Assembly (NCBI GenBank): GCA_937901265.1
Contig: CALCHA010000487.1
Location: 1 to 8,916 of the forward strand
Direction of reading: 5' to 3'
DNA length: 8,916 nt
Source of the DNA: an uncultured Phycisphaerales bacterium
GTDB lineage: Bacteria; Planctomycetota; Phycisphaerae; WQYP01
Made by a program: the position numbers and the translations under genes. How positions within the stretch are numbered: the first letter of the stretch is position 1; each line of letters begins with the position of its first letter. The notes below the pieces were generated by a model. The model saw only the letters and a list, made by a program, of their open reading frames with translations. It had not been told where the DNA came from and did not search any database. This document shows, piece after piece, positions 1 through 6,347 of the stretch.

Positions 1-723
1 GCCCTGCCGAATTTCTGGTTTCGCCACCTGCCCGCGAAAAACCCGTCGCTGCGGCATCACCTGGTGGAAACCAACGTCGAGCAATTTCCGGAGCCTCTGC
101 GAGAGTTTGGCGAGCAGTTGGAGGGGCGTGCGGTCCTGGTGTGGAAGACGCGCGTCATTCCGGTGGAGTGCGTCGTGCGCGGCTATATCACCGGCTCGGG
201 ATGGAAGGATTATCAGCGTACCGGACAGGTCTCGGGCATCCCGCTCCCGCCGGGCCTGCGGCAGTGTGAGCGGCTTGCGGACCCGCTCTTCACGCCCTCC
301 ACGAAGGCGGCCGCCGGCCATGATGAGCCGATCTCCTTCGCGGCCGCGGCGGCTGAGGTGGGCGAGACGCTGCTCGGGAAATGCCGGACGCTCTCGCTGC
401 AACTCTACCAGCAGGCGGCGGCCTATGCATTGGAGCGGGGAATTCTGCTGGCGGACACGAAATTTGAGTTTGGCGTCCTGCCCGGGGCCCCGGAGAACCC
501 GGTGCTGATTGATGAAGCACTTACCCCCGATTCCTCACGTTTCTGGCCGGCGGGCGGCTATGCGCCGGGGCGGGACCAGCCCTCCTTCGACAAGCAGTAC
601 CTGCGAAATTATCTGGAAACGCTGGCCTGGAACAAAACGCCCCCCGGACCCGAGTTGCCCAGCGACGTGGTCGCGAACACGCGTGCGAAATACCAGGAAG
701 CGTACGACCGCCTGACCCGGTAA
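1..723 (+). CDS. purC: SAICAR synthetase (phosphoribosylaminoimidazole-succinocarboxamide synthase), 5'-truncated
   Basis: The enzyme joins CAIR to aspartate using ATP to form SAICAR, a step of de novo purine synthesis in the cytosol. The reading frame is open from the first base of the window to the TAA at 721-723, giving 240 visible residues. Family members are usually about 240-300 residues, so roughly the first 50-60 residues, with the N-terminal ATP-binding strands, lie outside the window. Seen in the sequence: the family signature PVECVVRGYITGSGWKDYQ at about 160-216, then GIPLPPGL, FTPSTKAAAGHDE at about 289-330, and ILLADTKFEFG, with LIDEALTPDSSRFW near 505-545. The GTG at 64 is an internal codon: the residues before it (LPNFWFRHL) also match the family. 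The stop overlaps the first arm of an inverted repeat. The next gene converges on it. Identification is firm; only the true start is unknown. Confidence 0.97.
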   Translation, partial: ALPNFWFRHLPAKNPSLRHHLVETNVEQFPEPLREFGEQLEGRAVLVWKTRVIPVECVVRGYITGSGWKDYQRTGQVSGIPLPPGLRQCERLADPLFTPSTKAAAGHDEPISFAAAAAEVGETLLGKCRTLSLQLYQQAAAYALERGILLADTKFEFGVLPGAPENPVLIDEALTPDSSRFWPAGGYAPGRDQPSFDKQYLRNYLETLAWNKTPPGPELPSDVVANTRAKYQEAYDRLTR

Positions 724-866
724 CGAAGCGCACGAAGGCCCACAAAAACCACAACCACCGCTGCGCGAATTCGGCCGTCCCTTCAGCAATGAACCGCTTC
801 CTGAGCAACGTGCCCAAGCTCTGACAAACCTCTTCGTGCGCTTCGTGGGTCCTTCGTCACTTCGTG
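723..866. repeat. Inverted CACGAAG/CTTCGTG repeat element in convergent intergenic region
   Basis: The 210-base gap between purC and the convergent CLC gene has no credible gene. It holds a perfect 15-base inverted repeat: ACGAAGCGCACGAAG at 723-737 and CTTCGTGCGCTTCGT at 832-846, separated by 94 bases. The right arm continues as a loose tandem of CTTCGTG or CTTCGTC at 832, 841, 852 and 860. The left arm carries ACGAAG at 723 and CACGAAG at 731 in the opposite orientation. The left arm begins on the last base of the purC stop codon, so it could fold at the 3' end of either mRNA. There is no T-run immediately after the stem as in a classical terminator. It looks like a dispersed intergenic repeat or a small non-autonomous element, but one copy cannot prove this. 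Confidence 0.6.
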
Positions 867-933
867 TTTTCGTCTGGACTCTCGAACGAAAACGTTTCCG
901 CCCCTCGACAAAAATTCGCGGAATCTTAAACCC

Positions 934-2829
934 TTACCCGCGTGGGAAGAAGGGCACGCGCACGTTGGCGGGCGCCACGTCCTGGGTCCCGCGAAGGCGG
1001 CGGCGGTGCGCACCAAGAACATCCGCACGGGTGAGAATTCCCACAAGATTCCCGCCGGTGCGACTGATCACCGGCAGGCGGCCAACATCGTGGCGGAGCA
1101 TGTGATCGGCCGCCTCGCGAAGGCTCACATCGTCGTAGACGACCACCGGCGGGCGCCGCAGCAGCTTTTCGATCGGACTCGAGGCGTCTGCCTCCGTGTG
1201 CAGGAGGTCGCGGCGCGTAAGTACGCCGCGCACGTGCCCCTCCTCATTCACCAGCGGGAACCCTTGATGCGTCGTCCCCGCTTCAGAGGAAGCCAGGAAT
1301 GCCCGGACTTCCTGCAACGTGCGATCGGCCGGCAGTGCGACCACATCGCGCGTGGCGGCATCTTTCACAGCAACGAGATCCAGGAAGTCGGGCTCATATT
1401 CCGCGGGAACGCGCACCCCCCGACGTTCTATCTTTTCCGTCATGATCGTGTTGCGCATCAGGAAGCAGGAAACCAGGTAGCTCATCGAGCAGCCCCCCAG
1501 AAGCGGAAGCAGGCCCAGCGGCTGCAACGTGGTTTCGAACGCGAAAACCACCGAGGTGAGCATCGCACGCGCGGAGCCGGCGAACGTGGCCGCCATCCCC
1601 ACCAGCGCGGCGACATGCAGGTCAACGCCGGCACCCGGAAAGATCTTGTTCACGCCCGCGCCCAGGAGCATCCCGGCACCCCCGCCAATCGTAAACAGAG
1701 GCGCGAGCGTTCCGCCGGAGGTTCCCGAGCCCAGGGCGATCACCCAGGAAATAAACTTCGCGACGACCAGAATGGCGAGGAAATTGAGGGTGAACTTTCC
1801 GTTGAGGGTGTTCGTGATGTTGCTGTAGCCAACCCCCAGGGTCAGAGGCGCGAACACGCCCACCACGCCGACGGCAAGACCGCCGATCGCAGGCCACCAC
1901 ATCCAATGGACGGGCAGGTGCTCAAAAAGATCCTCGACCCAGTAAACCGCGCGGGTAATGAGCGTCGCCAGCAGGCCGATCACACCGCCGATGAGCACAT
2001 ACATGGCCAGGGCCAACGCCCCGGGCGCGAGGATGTCGGTGCTCATCGCGAACACCGGCTCCGAGCCACGCAGCCCCAGACGCACGCCCGTTGCCGCACA
2101 GGCGGCCAGCGCCGTCGGAATCAACGACCGCGGGCGGAATTCAAACAGCAAAAGCTCCACCGCCAGAAGCACCGCCGAGACCGGGCTGCCGAACGTCGCG
2201 GCCATACCGGCGGCAGCGCCGGCGGCGAGAAGGGTTTTTCGTTCGTCGGAGGTCGTGGAGAAAATCTGCCCCAGGAAGGATCCCAGGGCTCCGCCCGTGG
2301 CGATGATCGGCCCTTCCGCACCAAACGGTCCACCCGTGCCGATCGCGACGGCGGCGGAGAGCGGTTTGAGCCAGGTGATGCGGGGGGGAATGCGCGATTC
2401 GTTGGTGAGGACCTGCTCCATCGCTTCGGGAATGCCGTGGCCGCGGATGGCGCGAGACCCGTAGCGGGCCATCAGCCCCACGATGATGCCGCCGACGATC
2501 GGGATCGGGACGATCCACCAGCCGATATGGGGCGCCTCCGCGGGCATGACGTCGGCGACGGACAAGCGGTGGAAGAAGGCAAGATTGGTGACGCCGTCGA
2601 TGAGCTTCCGGAGGATTTCCGCGATGAACCCCGCGGCGACCCCCAGGACCACCGCCATAAAAATGATCATCAGGGCGCGGCCATTGATGATGGCGGCCCG
2701 GGCCCCAATGTGGACGGCCTCGAGGGAGACGCCCAGCGAGGGAGCGACCGGAAGGCCCTCGGTGGTGGTGGCCCGTTCGACATCCCCCACCTCTGCCTTG
2801 GCCCTCTTCGACGCCGACTCATTCTCCAT
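934..2829 (-). CDS. CLC-family anion channel/transporter with two C-terminal CBS domains
   Basis: This is an inner-membrane CLC protein moving chloride or a related anion, 631 residues from the ATG at 2829. Residues 1-45 are a charged cytosolic leader, about 50-465 the membrane domain, and about 485-608 two CBS domains that typically bind adenine nucleotides and gate transport. CLC signatures in order are GHGIP (130-134), GAEGP with the gating glutamate E172, VEL at 224-226, and GTSGGTLAP (369-377). Several ion-site residues differ from E. coli ClcA: the GSGIP serine is H131, the internal proton glutamate appears to be L226, and the central tyrosine appears to be M463. This fits a CLC-CBS bacterial branch rather than ClcA itself, so no symbol is given. 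An upstream in-frame TTG at 2886 falls inside a hairpin and is unlikely. The ATG at 2829 has a weak AAAGGT upstream. It is third downstream of htpX but probably has its own promoter. Confidence 0.93.
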   Translation of the reverse strand: MENESASKRAKAEVGDVERATTTEGLPVAPSLGVSLEAVHIGARAAIINGRALMIIFMAVVLGVAAGFIAEILRKLIDGVTNLAFFHRLSVADVMPAEAPHIGWWIVPIPIVGGIIVGLMARYGSRAIRGHGIPEAMEQVLTNESRIPPRITWLKPLSAAVAIGTGGPFGAEGPIIATGGALGSFLGQIFSTTSDERKTLLAAGAAAGMAATFGSPVSAVLLAVELLLFEFRPRSLIPTALAACAATGVRLGLRGSEPVFAMSTDILAPGALALAMYVLIGGVIGLLATLITRAVYWVEDLFEHLPVHWMWWPAIGGLAVGVVGVFAPLTLGVGYSNITNTLNGKFTLNFLAILVVAKFISWVIALGSGTSGGTLAPLFTIGGGAGMLLGAGVNKIFPGAGVDLHVAALVGMAATFAGSARAMLTSVVFAFETTLQPLGLLPLLGGCSMSYLVSCFLMRNTIMTEKIERRGVRVPAEYEPDFLDLVAVKDAATRDVVALPADRTLQEVRAFLASSEAGTTHQGFPLVNEEGHVRGVLTRRDLLHTEADASSPIEKLLRRPPVVVYDDVSLREAADHMLRHDVGRLPVISRTGGNLVGILTRADVLGAHRRRLRGTQDVAPANVRVPFFPRG

Positions 2830-2863
2830 CCACTGACCTTTCAAACGCTGTCGCTTCCATGTC

Positions 2864-2917
2864 AAAAAGCGCAAACGCCGAAACAAGCTTGGAACGCTTG
2901 TCCGGCGTTTCGTTTTT
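2864..2917. terminator. Bidirectional intrinsic terminator or attenuator hairpin upstream of the CLC gene
   Basis: A long imperfect dyad. ACAAGC (2883-2888) pairs with GCTTGT (2896-2901) around a 7-base loop. AAACGCCG (2873-2880) pairs with CGGCGTTT (2903-2910). AAAAA (2864-2868) pairs with TTTTT (2913-2917) through CG, with single-base bulges. A-runs and T-runs flank the GC-rich core, so it can terminate on either strand. On the minus strand it would end SRPBCC transcripts about 100 bases past that gene's stop. It also lies between the best promoter candidate and the CLC start, so it could instead be an attenuator in the CLC leader. Confidence 0.7.
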
Positions 2918-2943
2918 CGGTGGGCTCAAGGACCGTCCCCGAC

Positions 2944-2959
2944 TATTCCCATGGGAATA
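2944..2959. promoter_or_regulatory. Perfect 16-base palindrome, candidate operator
   Basis: TATTCCCATGGGAATA reads identically on both strands. It overlaps the last bases of the candidate -10 and the predicted start site of the promoter at 2957-2985, the usual position for a repressor operator. No cognate regulator is encoded in the window. A perfect 16-base palindrome is rare by chance, but its function is inferred from position only. Confidence 0.45.
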
Positions 2960-2985
2960 CTATCGCGAACAGTTTCGCAGGTCAA
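2957..2985 (-). promoter_or_regulatory. Candidate sigma-70-type promoter for the CLC gene or a small RNA
   Basis: On the minus strand, TTGACC (2985-2980) is followed after exactly 17 bases by TAGTAT (2962-2957). The -35 matches five of six consensus bases and the -10 four of six. Transcription would begin near 2950, inside an adjoining palindrome, and run through the terminator-like hairpin at 2864-2917 before reaching the CLC start at 2829. It lies directly after the stop codon of the upstream SRPBCC gene. Confidence 0.4.
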
Positions 2986-3009
2986 TCCTATCGAATTCGG
3001 GTTGGTCGG

Positions 3010-3777
3010 TCAGCCTTTTTTATCCGATTTCGCAGCGTCCGACGCTTCGCCGGTCTCCATCATCTGCTTGAATCGCCGCAGGTCTTCATGCACCGACTGC
3101 CCCGGTTCCTCGCCGAACATCTGCGCCAGCAGCTTGCCCGCAGCCCCGCCGGGCGGGATGTAATCGAGCACGACCTTGACCACCGTTTCCCCCTCGCCCA
3201 GAGGCTCAAAACGGACGGTGCCGGTATTGGCCACCGTGGAATTTTCGACGCTCTTCCAGGATATCAGCTCGTTGGGCTGGTCGTGGATGATCTCCGCTTC
3301 CCAGGAAACGCTCTGACCAAAAGGCGCTTTGGCGGTCCATTGCGAGCGCGTTTCGGAGAGGCGCTCGACCTGCTGCAGGTGGGTCATAAACTTGGGCAGA
3401 TTTTCGAACTTGCGCCAGAACGCATACAGCTCGGCAGCGGGTTTCTTGATGACGTAGGATTTTTCGACATGGATGCCGCGTTCGAAATACTGCTCCGGGG
3501 TAGCCGGGGCGTCATTGGCGGTATTGAGGCCGAGGACTCCGTAAACCGAGCAATAGCCAGTGGTTGAGCGGTAGAGCAGAGCCCCCCCCGTACCCAGGAG
3601 CGCCAGGCGCGTCAGCAGACCGCCGTGCCGCAGGCCGAGAAGGACCATCGCCCCGCCGATGAGCCCGCCAGCGATACGTTCCTGCTGGCCCACATTATGC
3701 CGGGCAGGTTGGCCACCACCGTGATACTCCGGGCGAGCCACCTCGGGGCGACGCAATTCCTGGTTGTCCTGCGACAT
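3010..3777 (-). CDS. DUF2892 membrane-anchored SRPBCC (START-like) domain protein
   Basis: A 255-residue protein with two parts. Residues 27-85 form a DUF2892-like hydrophobic segment (IAGGLIGGAMVLLGLRHGG, then a second apolar stretch at 55-68) that should hold it in the cytoplasmic membrane. Residues about 102-240 form an SRPBCC/polyketide-cyclase-like ligand-binding fold, recognisable from VEKSYVIKKPAAELYAFWRKFENLPKFM, the later ELISWKSV, and EDLRRFKQMMETG at the end. This arrangement matches a widespread uncharacterised family (COG5637-like). SRPBCC domains bind hydrophobic ligands, but the ligand here is unknown. The start ATG is supported by AGGAG at 3786-3790, 8 bases upstream. A sigma-54-like element lies about 77-92 bases upstream of the ATG. 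The C-terminus is lysine- and aspartate-rich and probably disordered. Family identification is good; biological role is unknown. Confidence 0.88.
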   Translation of the reverse strand: MSQDNQELRRPEVARPEYHGGGQPARHNVGQQERIAGGLIGGAMVLLGLRHGGLLTRLALLGTGGALLYRSTTGYCSVYGVLGLNTANDAPATPEQYFERGIHVEKSYVIKKPAAELYAFWRKFENLPKFMTHLQQVERLSETRSQWTAKAPFGQSVSWEAEIIHDQPNELISWKSVENSTVANTGTVRFEPLGEGETVVKVVLDYIPPGGAAGKLLAQMFGEEPGQSVHEDLRRFKQMMETGEASDAAKSDKKG

Positions 3778-3853
3778 AGTGAGTTCTCCTGGAGCTGTTC
3801 AAGCGACAATCCGGCCGAGACGGGGCCCACGAAGGGCTGCATGGGAGTGCCCA

Positions 3854-3869
3854 AACAAAGTGTGTGCCG
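3854..3869 (-). promoter_or_regulatory. Candidate sigma-54 (-24/-12) promoter for the SRPBCC gene
   Basis: The minus strand reads CGGCACACACTTTGTT from 3869 to 3854. The -24 GG and -12 G are separated by exactly 10 bases. It keeps GGCAC and TTG of the consensus TGGCAC-N5-TTGCW. The first T is C, and the -12 C is T. The start would fall near 3842, giving a leader of about 65 bases. The match is weaker than the hsp20 element at 6348-6363 and could be chance in 117 bases of intergenic DNA. Confidence 0.33.
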
Positions 3870-3894
3870 CAGCGCGACCGCAGGCCGGGAGGGT

Positions 3895-5148
3895 TCAGAT
3901 GTAATCGAGCATGTGAAACGCCCACGGCGTCCAGGGGAAGGCCAGCGACAGGTGCCGCAGCAGCGCATCCGGGAGGGCCCGCTGATGGTTGGCGGCGAGC
4001 AGTCCCTGCTGCGCGGCCTGAGGCACGTCGAGGCGGTTGAGCAGCAGCCGCGTCAGCGTGGCGGCATCGGTGGCGACGCTCTGGGGGGCAGAACCTGGCA
4101 CCGTCGGCCCGCGCAGGGCGACCGGGGGAAACGTTGGAGCGGTAAATTCCAGCGCGCACGCAAGGGCGGGCGGAAGCGTGGCGGCGAGGGCATCCAGATA
4201 ACGCTGCGGATGGAGCCACTTGGCCAGCAGCAGGTAGCCCCAGCGATCGACGAAGCCAAAGCGCGCCAGGTAGCCGCGATAGGGATCCTGCGCCGAGATG
4301 ACCGCGCGCACCTGGTGCACATTCTTGGACGAGGCCAGGCGGCATGCGGCGTGGATGAGCGCGGACGCGGCGGCTGTATCCCATTGGCGGGTGGCGAGTT
4401 CGAGGATGTCCATGCGCGGGCGTTTGGAATGCCAGCCCGACCAGCCGACGATGGCATAGCCCATGAGCGAGGCACCCGATTCCGTGAGCGGTCCGGTCCA
4501 CAGGCCCAGCACTTGGAACTGGTAATGGTCGCCGTAAAAGTGATGTTCGAGGGCGGGCCGCCAGAAGGCCTCGGAGCGGGTCAGCGAACCGCCGGTGGCG
4601 CGGAAGGTCTCCTGATGCACGGCGAGCATCTGCCCGGTCCAGCGGCCGGAGAGCTCGGCGGGGGAGACGGTGTGCACATGGTAGCGGCCCACGTCAGGAG
4701 CGACGTCGAGGCCCTGCGCCGCCATGTCGAGATAGAGGCAGCGGATCGACAGCACGTCGTGGAAGCCCGTATAGGCGTACCAGCGCGCGGCCAGAGAGCG
4801 CTCATCGCGGCGGACCACGAACAAGGCGTCGATGTCGGAGAGCAGCTCTGCCCAGCTGCCGGCGGAGTCGCGCGTGGCACGGCGGAGCGACATGCGGGTC
4901 GCGAACTGGTTGGCTGAGAGCCAGCCTGCGGCGAGGGCCGGGCCGGTCGGCGAAGCATGAAGAGTGCGACGGGCGATAGGCATGATGGCTGCGATCGCGG
5001 GGGTCTGTGCAGGACCCTCGGCGAGGAGCAATGCGGTCATGCGATCCTGCTGCCAGGACTCGAGCGTGCGCGGGGTGGAACCGCCCGCCGCGAGGAGCCC
5101 GAGCACTGCCTCCCGCTGGTCATCTGCCATGCGCCGCACATCTGCCAT
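3895..5148 (-). CDS. Tandem GNAT-fold N-acetyltransferase-like protein, Eis-like architecture
   Basis: A 417-residue soluble protein that appears to contain two GNAT-like halves and a C-terminal tail. The first half ends in LAARWYAYTGFHDV (119-132), resembling GNAT motif B, and continues RCLYLDM. The second ends in DPYRGYLARFGFVDRWGY (288-305), again the strand-helix of a GNAT fold. The highly aromatic HFYGDHYQFQVLGLW and GYAIVGWSGWHSKRPR (203-245) lie in its core. Residues about 333-417 (ending WAFHMLDYI) may be an SCP2-like domain as in Eis proteins. I see no clear Q/RxxGxG/A acetyl-CoA loop, so activity and substrate are uncertain. Two in-frame ATGs (5148 and 5130) lie in a direct repeat of ATGGCAGATG, and neither has a Shine-Dalgarno. 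The first is preferred because TACACT sits six bases before it. It lies 64 bases downstream of htpX and may be co-transcribed. Confidence 0.6.
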   Translation of the reverse strand: MADVRRMADDQREAVLGLLAAGGSTPRTLESWQQDRMTALLLAEGPAQTPAIAAIMPIARRTLHASPTGPALAAGWLSANQFATRMSLRRATRDSAGSWAELLSDIDALFVVRRDERSLAARWYAYTGFHDVLSIRCLYLDMAAQGLDVAPDVGRYHVHTVSPAELSGRWTGQMLAVHQETFRATGGSLTRSEAFWRPALEHHFYGDHYQFQVLGLWTGPLTESGASLMGYAIVGWSGWHSKRPRMDILELATRQWDTAAASALIHAACRLASSKNVHQVRAVISAQDPYRGYLARFGFVDRWGYLLLAKWLHPQRYLDALAATLPPALACALEFTAPTFPPVALRGPTVPGSAPQSVATDAATLTRLLLNRLDVPQAAQQGLLAANHQRALPDALLRHLSLAFPWTPWAFHMLDYI

Positions 5149-5154
5149 ACGAGG

Positions 5155-5160
5155 AGTGTA
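5155..5160 (-). promoter_or_regulatory. Candidate -10 element (TACACT) for a leaderless GNAT transcript
   Basis: On the minus strand TACACT is followed by six bases (CCTCGT) and then the ATG at 5148. A -10 at this distance puts the transcription start on or next to the A of ATG. There is no Shine-Dalgarno. The same TACACT-N6-ATG layout occurs before the gene at 8324. No clear -35 is visible. Confidence 0.4.
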
Positions 5161-5212
5161 ACCCCGGACGGGCGACCGTGCAGCCCTTCGGAGGCGGCCG
5201 GGAACCAGGCGG

Positions 5213-6100
5213 TTATCCTGCGTAGGGATTGGGGCGGCCCATCAACTGAATGAGCTTGGCGATCCGCTGCTCGGTCGGCGGGTGGGTGCGGAAGAGGCTG
5301 CTGACCCCTTCACCCACCGCACGGGCCGGCAGCGGCTTGACGATGAACATGTGGCTCTGAGAGGGGGTGACATTCATGGGGATCTGGCGGTTGGCGGTTT
5401 CCAGTTTTTTGAGCGCCGAGATGAGCCCCTCGGGCCCACCGGCGAGTTGCGCCCCGCGGGCGTCGGCGGCATATTCGCGGGAGCGGCTGATGGCCATCTG
5501 GATGAGTCCGGCGGCGAGCGGGGCGAAGAGCATCATGGCGATGAGGGCGACGAGATCCAGCGGCGAGGAGCTGCGGTCGCGCCGGCCGTAGCCGCCGCCA
5601 AACCACATGGCCATGTGGGCCATCATCGAGATGGCGCCGGCGATGACGGCGGCGATGGTGGCGATCAGGATGTCGCGGTGCTTGATGTGGGAGAGCTCAT
5701 GGGCGAGCACGCCCTGAAGTTCCTGGCTGTCCATCATGCTCATGAGACCGGCGGTGACACAGACGACGCCATTTTTGGGATTGCGGCCGGTGGCGAAGGC
5801 GTTGGGGGCCTGCGCCGGGGCGACGTAGAGCCGCGGCGTGGGGATGCCGGCGCGCTGGGCGAGGGTTTCGACCATGCTGTAGAGCTCGGGGGCCTGCTCA
5901 CGCGTGACGGCCTGTGCGCCGACGGAGGCGAGGGCAATTTTGTCGGAAAAGAAGTAGCTGACCGCCGACATGCCGCCACCGAGGAGGAAGCCGATGATCA
6001 GACCCCGTTCGCCGCCGAAGGCATAGCCAAGGCCGAGGCAGAGGCCCATCAGTGCCCCAAGGAGAAGGGCCGTCTTGAGAACGTTGGTGAAGATTCCCAT
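5213..6100 (-). CDS. htpX: Protease HtpX (M48 zinc metalloprotease)
   Basis: An inner-membrane zinc endopeptidase that cleaves misfolded membrane proteins during heat and envelope stress. The 295 residues match the usual length of the family (E. coli about 293). Hydrophobic segments lie near 8-29 and 33-52, before the catalytic domain, and near 144-167 and 181-204, after the active site. The zinc motif HELSH is at 134-138 (H134, E135, H138), and the third ligand is probably E209 in SRSREYAADARGA. The region AFATGRNPKNGVVCVTAGL (101-119) and the C-terminal LFRTHPPTEQRIAKL (269-283) are also typical. The ATG at 6100 has AAGGA 11 bases upstream, a slightly long spacing. The gene is divergent from hsp20 across 355 bases, consistent with shared stress control. 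It heads the four minus-strand genes. Confidence 0.97.
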   Translation of the reverse strand: MGIFTNVLKTALLLGALMGLCLGLGYAFGGERGLIIGFLLGGGMSAVSYFFSDKIALASVGAQAVTREQAPELYSMVETLAQRAGIPTPRLYVAPAQAPNAFATGRNPKNGVVCVTAGLMSMMDSQELQGVLAHELSHIKHRDILIATIAAVIAGAISMMAHMAMWFGGGYGRRDRSSSPLDLVALIAMMLFAPLAAGLIQMAISRSREYAADARGAQLAGGPEGLISALKKLETANRQIPMNVTPSQSHMFIVKPLPARAVGEGVSSLFRTHPPTEQRIAKLIQLMGRPNPYAG

Positions 6101-6173
6101 GTGGCGTTTGTTCCTTATGCAGAGCAGGCCCGTTCCTGCGGAGGCCGATGCGAAGGGCCTTTATCCCTGATCC

Positions 6174-6179
6174 ATCATA
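6174..6179 (-). promoter_or_regulatory. Possible -10 element for htpX
   Basis: On the minus strand TATGAT matches five of six bases of TATAAT and sits about 74 bases upstream of the htpX ATG. No good -35 lies 16-18 bases further upstream, so the call is weak. The dyad at 6203-6233 would lie just upstream of it. Confidence 0.25.
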
Positions 6180-6202
6180 GGCAGGGAGGGGGGCGGAATC
6201 AT

Positions 6203-6233
6203 CGCCATGCGGATTCGTATTTGCCGCATGGTG
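6203..6233. promoter_or_regulatory. Dyad in the htpX-hsp20 divergent region, candidate operator or hairpin
   Basis: CCATGCGG (6205-6212) and CCGCATGG (6224-6231) are perfect inverted repeats around 11 bases. One G-T and one C-G pair extend the stem to 10. No T-run follows on either strand, so it does not look like a terminator. Its place between two divergent stress genes suggests a regulator site, acting most directly on htpX. Confidence 0.4.
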
Positions 6234-6269
6234 AACAGGGGATTATGGCATTTTCCGAAGTGATCAAAA

Positions 6270-6285
6270 TGGCAGGCAGGTGCCA
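6270..6285. promoter_or_regulatory. Inverted repeat TGGCA-N6-TGCCA, possible upstream activator site
   Basis: TGGCAGGCAGGTGCCA is a 5+5 base dyad centred about 96 bases before the start expected from the sigma-54 element at 6348-6363. Sigma-54 promoters need an enhancer-binding ATPase bound upstream, commonly at around -80 to -150, so the position fits. The arms are short, and the activator protein is not encoded here. Confidence 0.3.
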
Positions 6286-6347
6286 CTAAGGCAGCCACGA
6301 AAGCACATAAAACAGCGATTTTTCCTGCACCAAGCGATGTGTTCATC

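Noticed and set aside
2860..2865. Perfect TTGACA on the minus strand before the CLC gene
   Set aside because: At 16-18 bases downstream there is only GAAAGG-like sequence, no -10; it overlaps the hairpin's A/T tail, so chance is likely.
2830..2886. Upstream TTG start for the CLC gene giving 19 more residues
   Set aside because: The TTG lies inside the terminator-like hairpin, lacks a ribosome site, and the extra residues are not typical of the family.
2830..2950. Fluoride riboswitch in the CLC leader
   Set aside because: CLC-type fluoride exporters often have one, so I looked, but the characteristic GAUG-containing core and pseudoknot segments are not visible.
1006..3567. 853-codon plus-strand open frame
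   Set aside because: It lies opposite the CLC and SRPBCC genes, is full of R, H, G, D and Q with no domain pattern, and arises because GC-rich codons on one strand leave the opposite frame free of stops.
3625..4917. 430-codon plus-strand open frame
   Set aside because: Antisense to the GNAT gene, low-complexity RGE-rich composition, no recognisable motif or ribosome site.
6192..6210. Sigma-54 promoter for htpX on the minus strand (TGGCGATGATTCCGCC)
   Set aside because: GG-N10-GC spacing holds, but the TTG of the -12 box and the AC of the -24 box are missing.
5282..6289. 335-codon plus-strand open frame
   Set aside because: Antisense to htpX, G/E/D/H-rich shadow without motifs.
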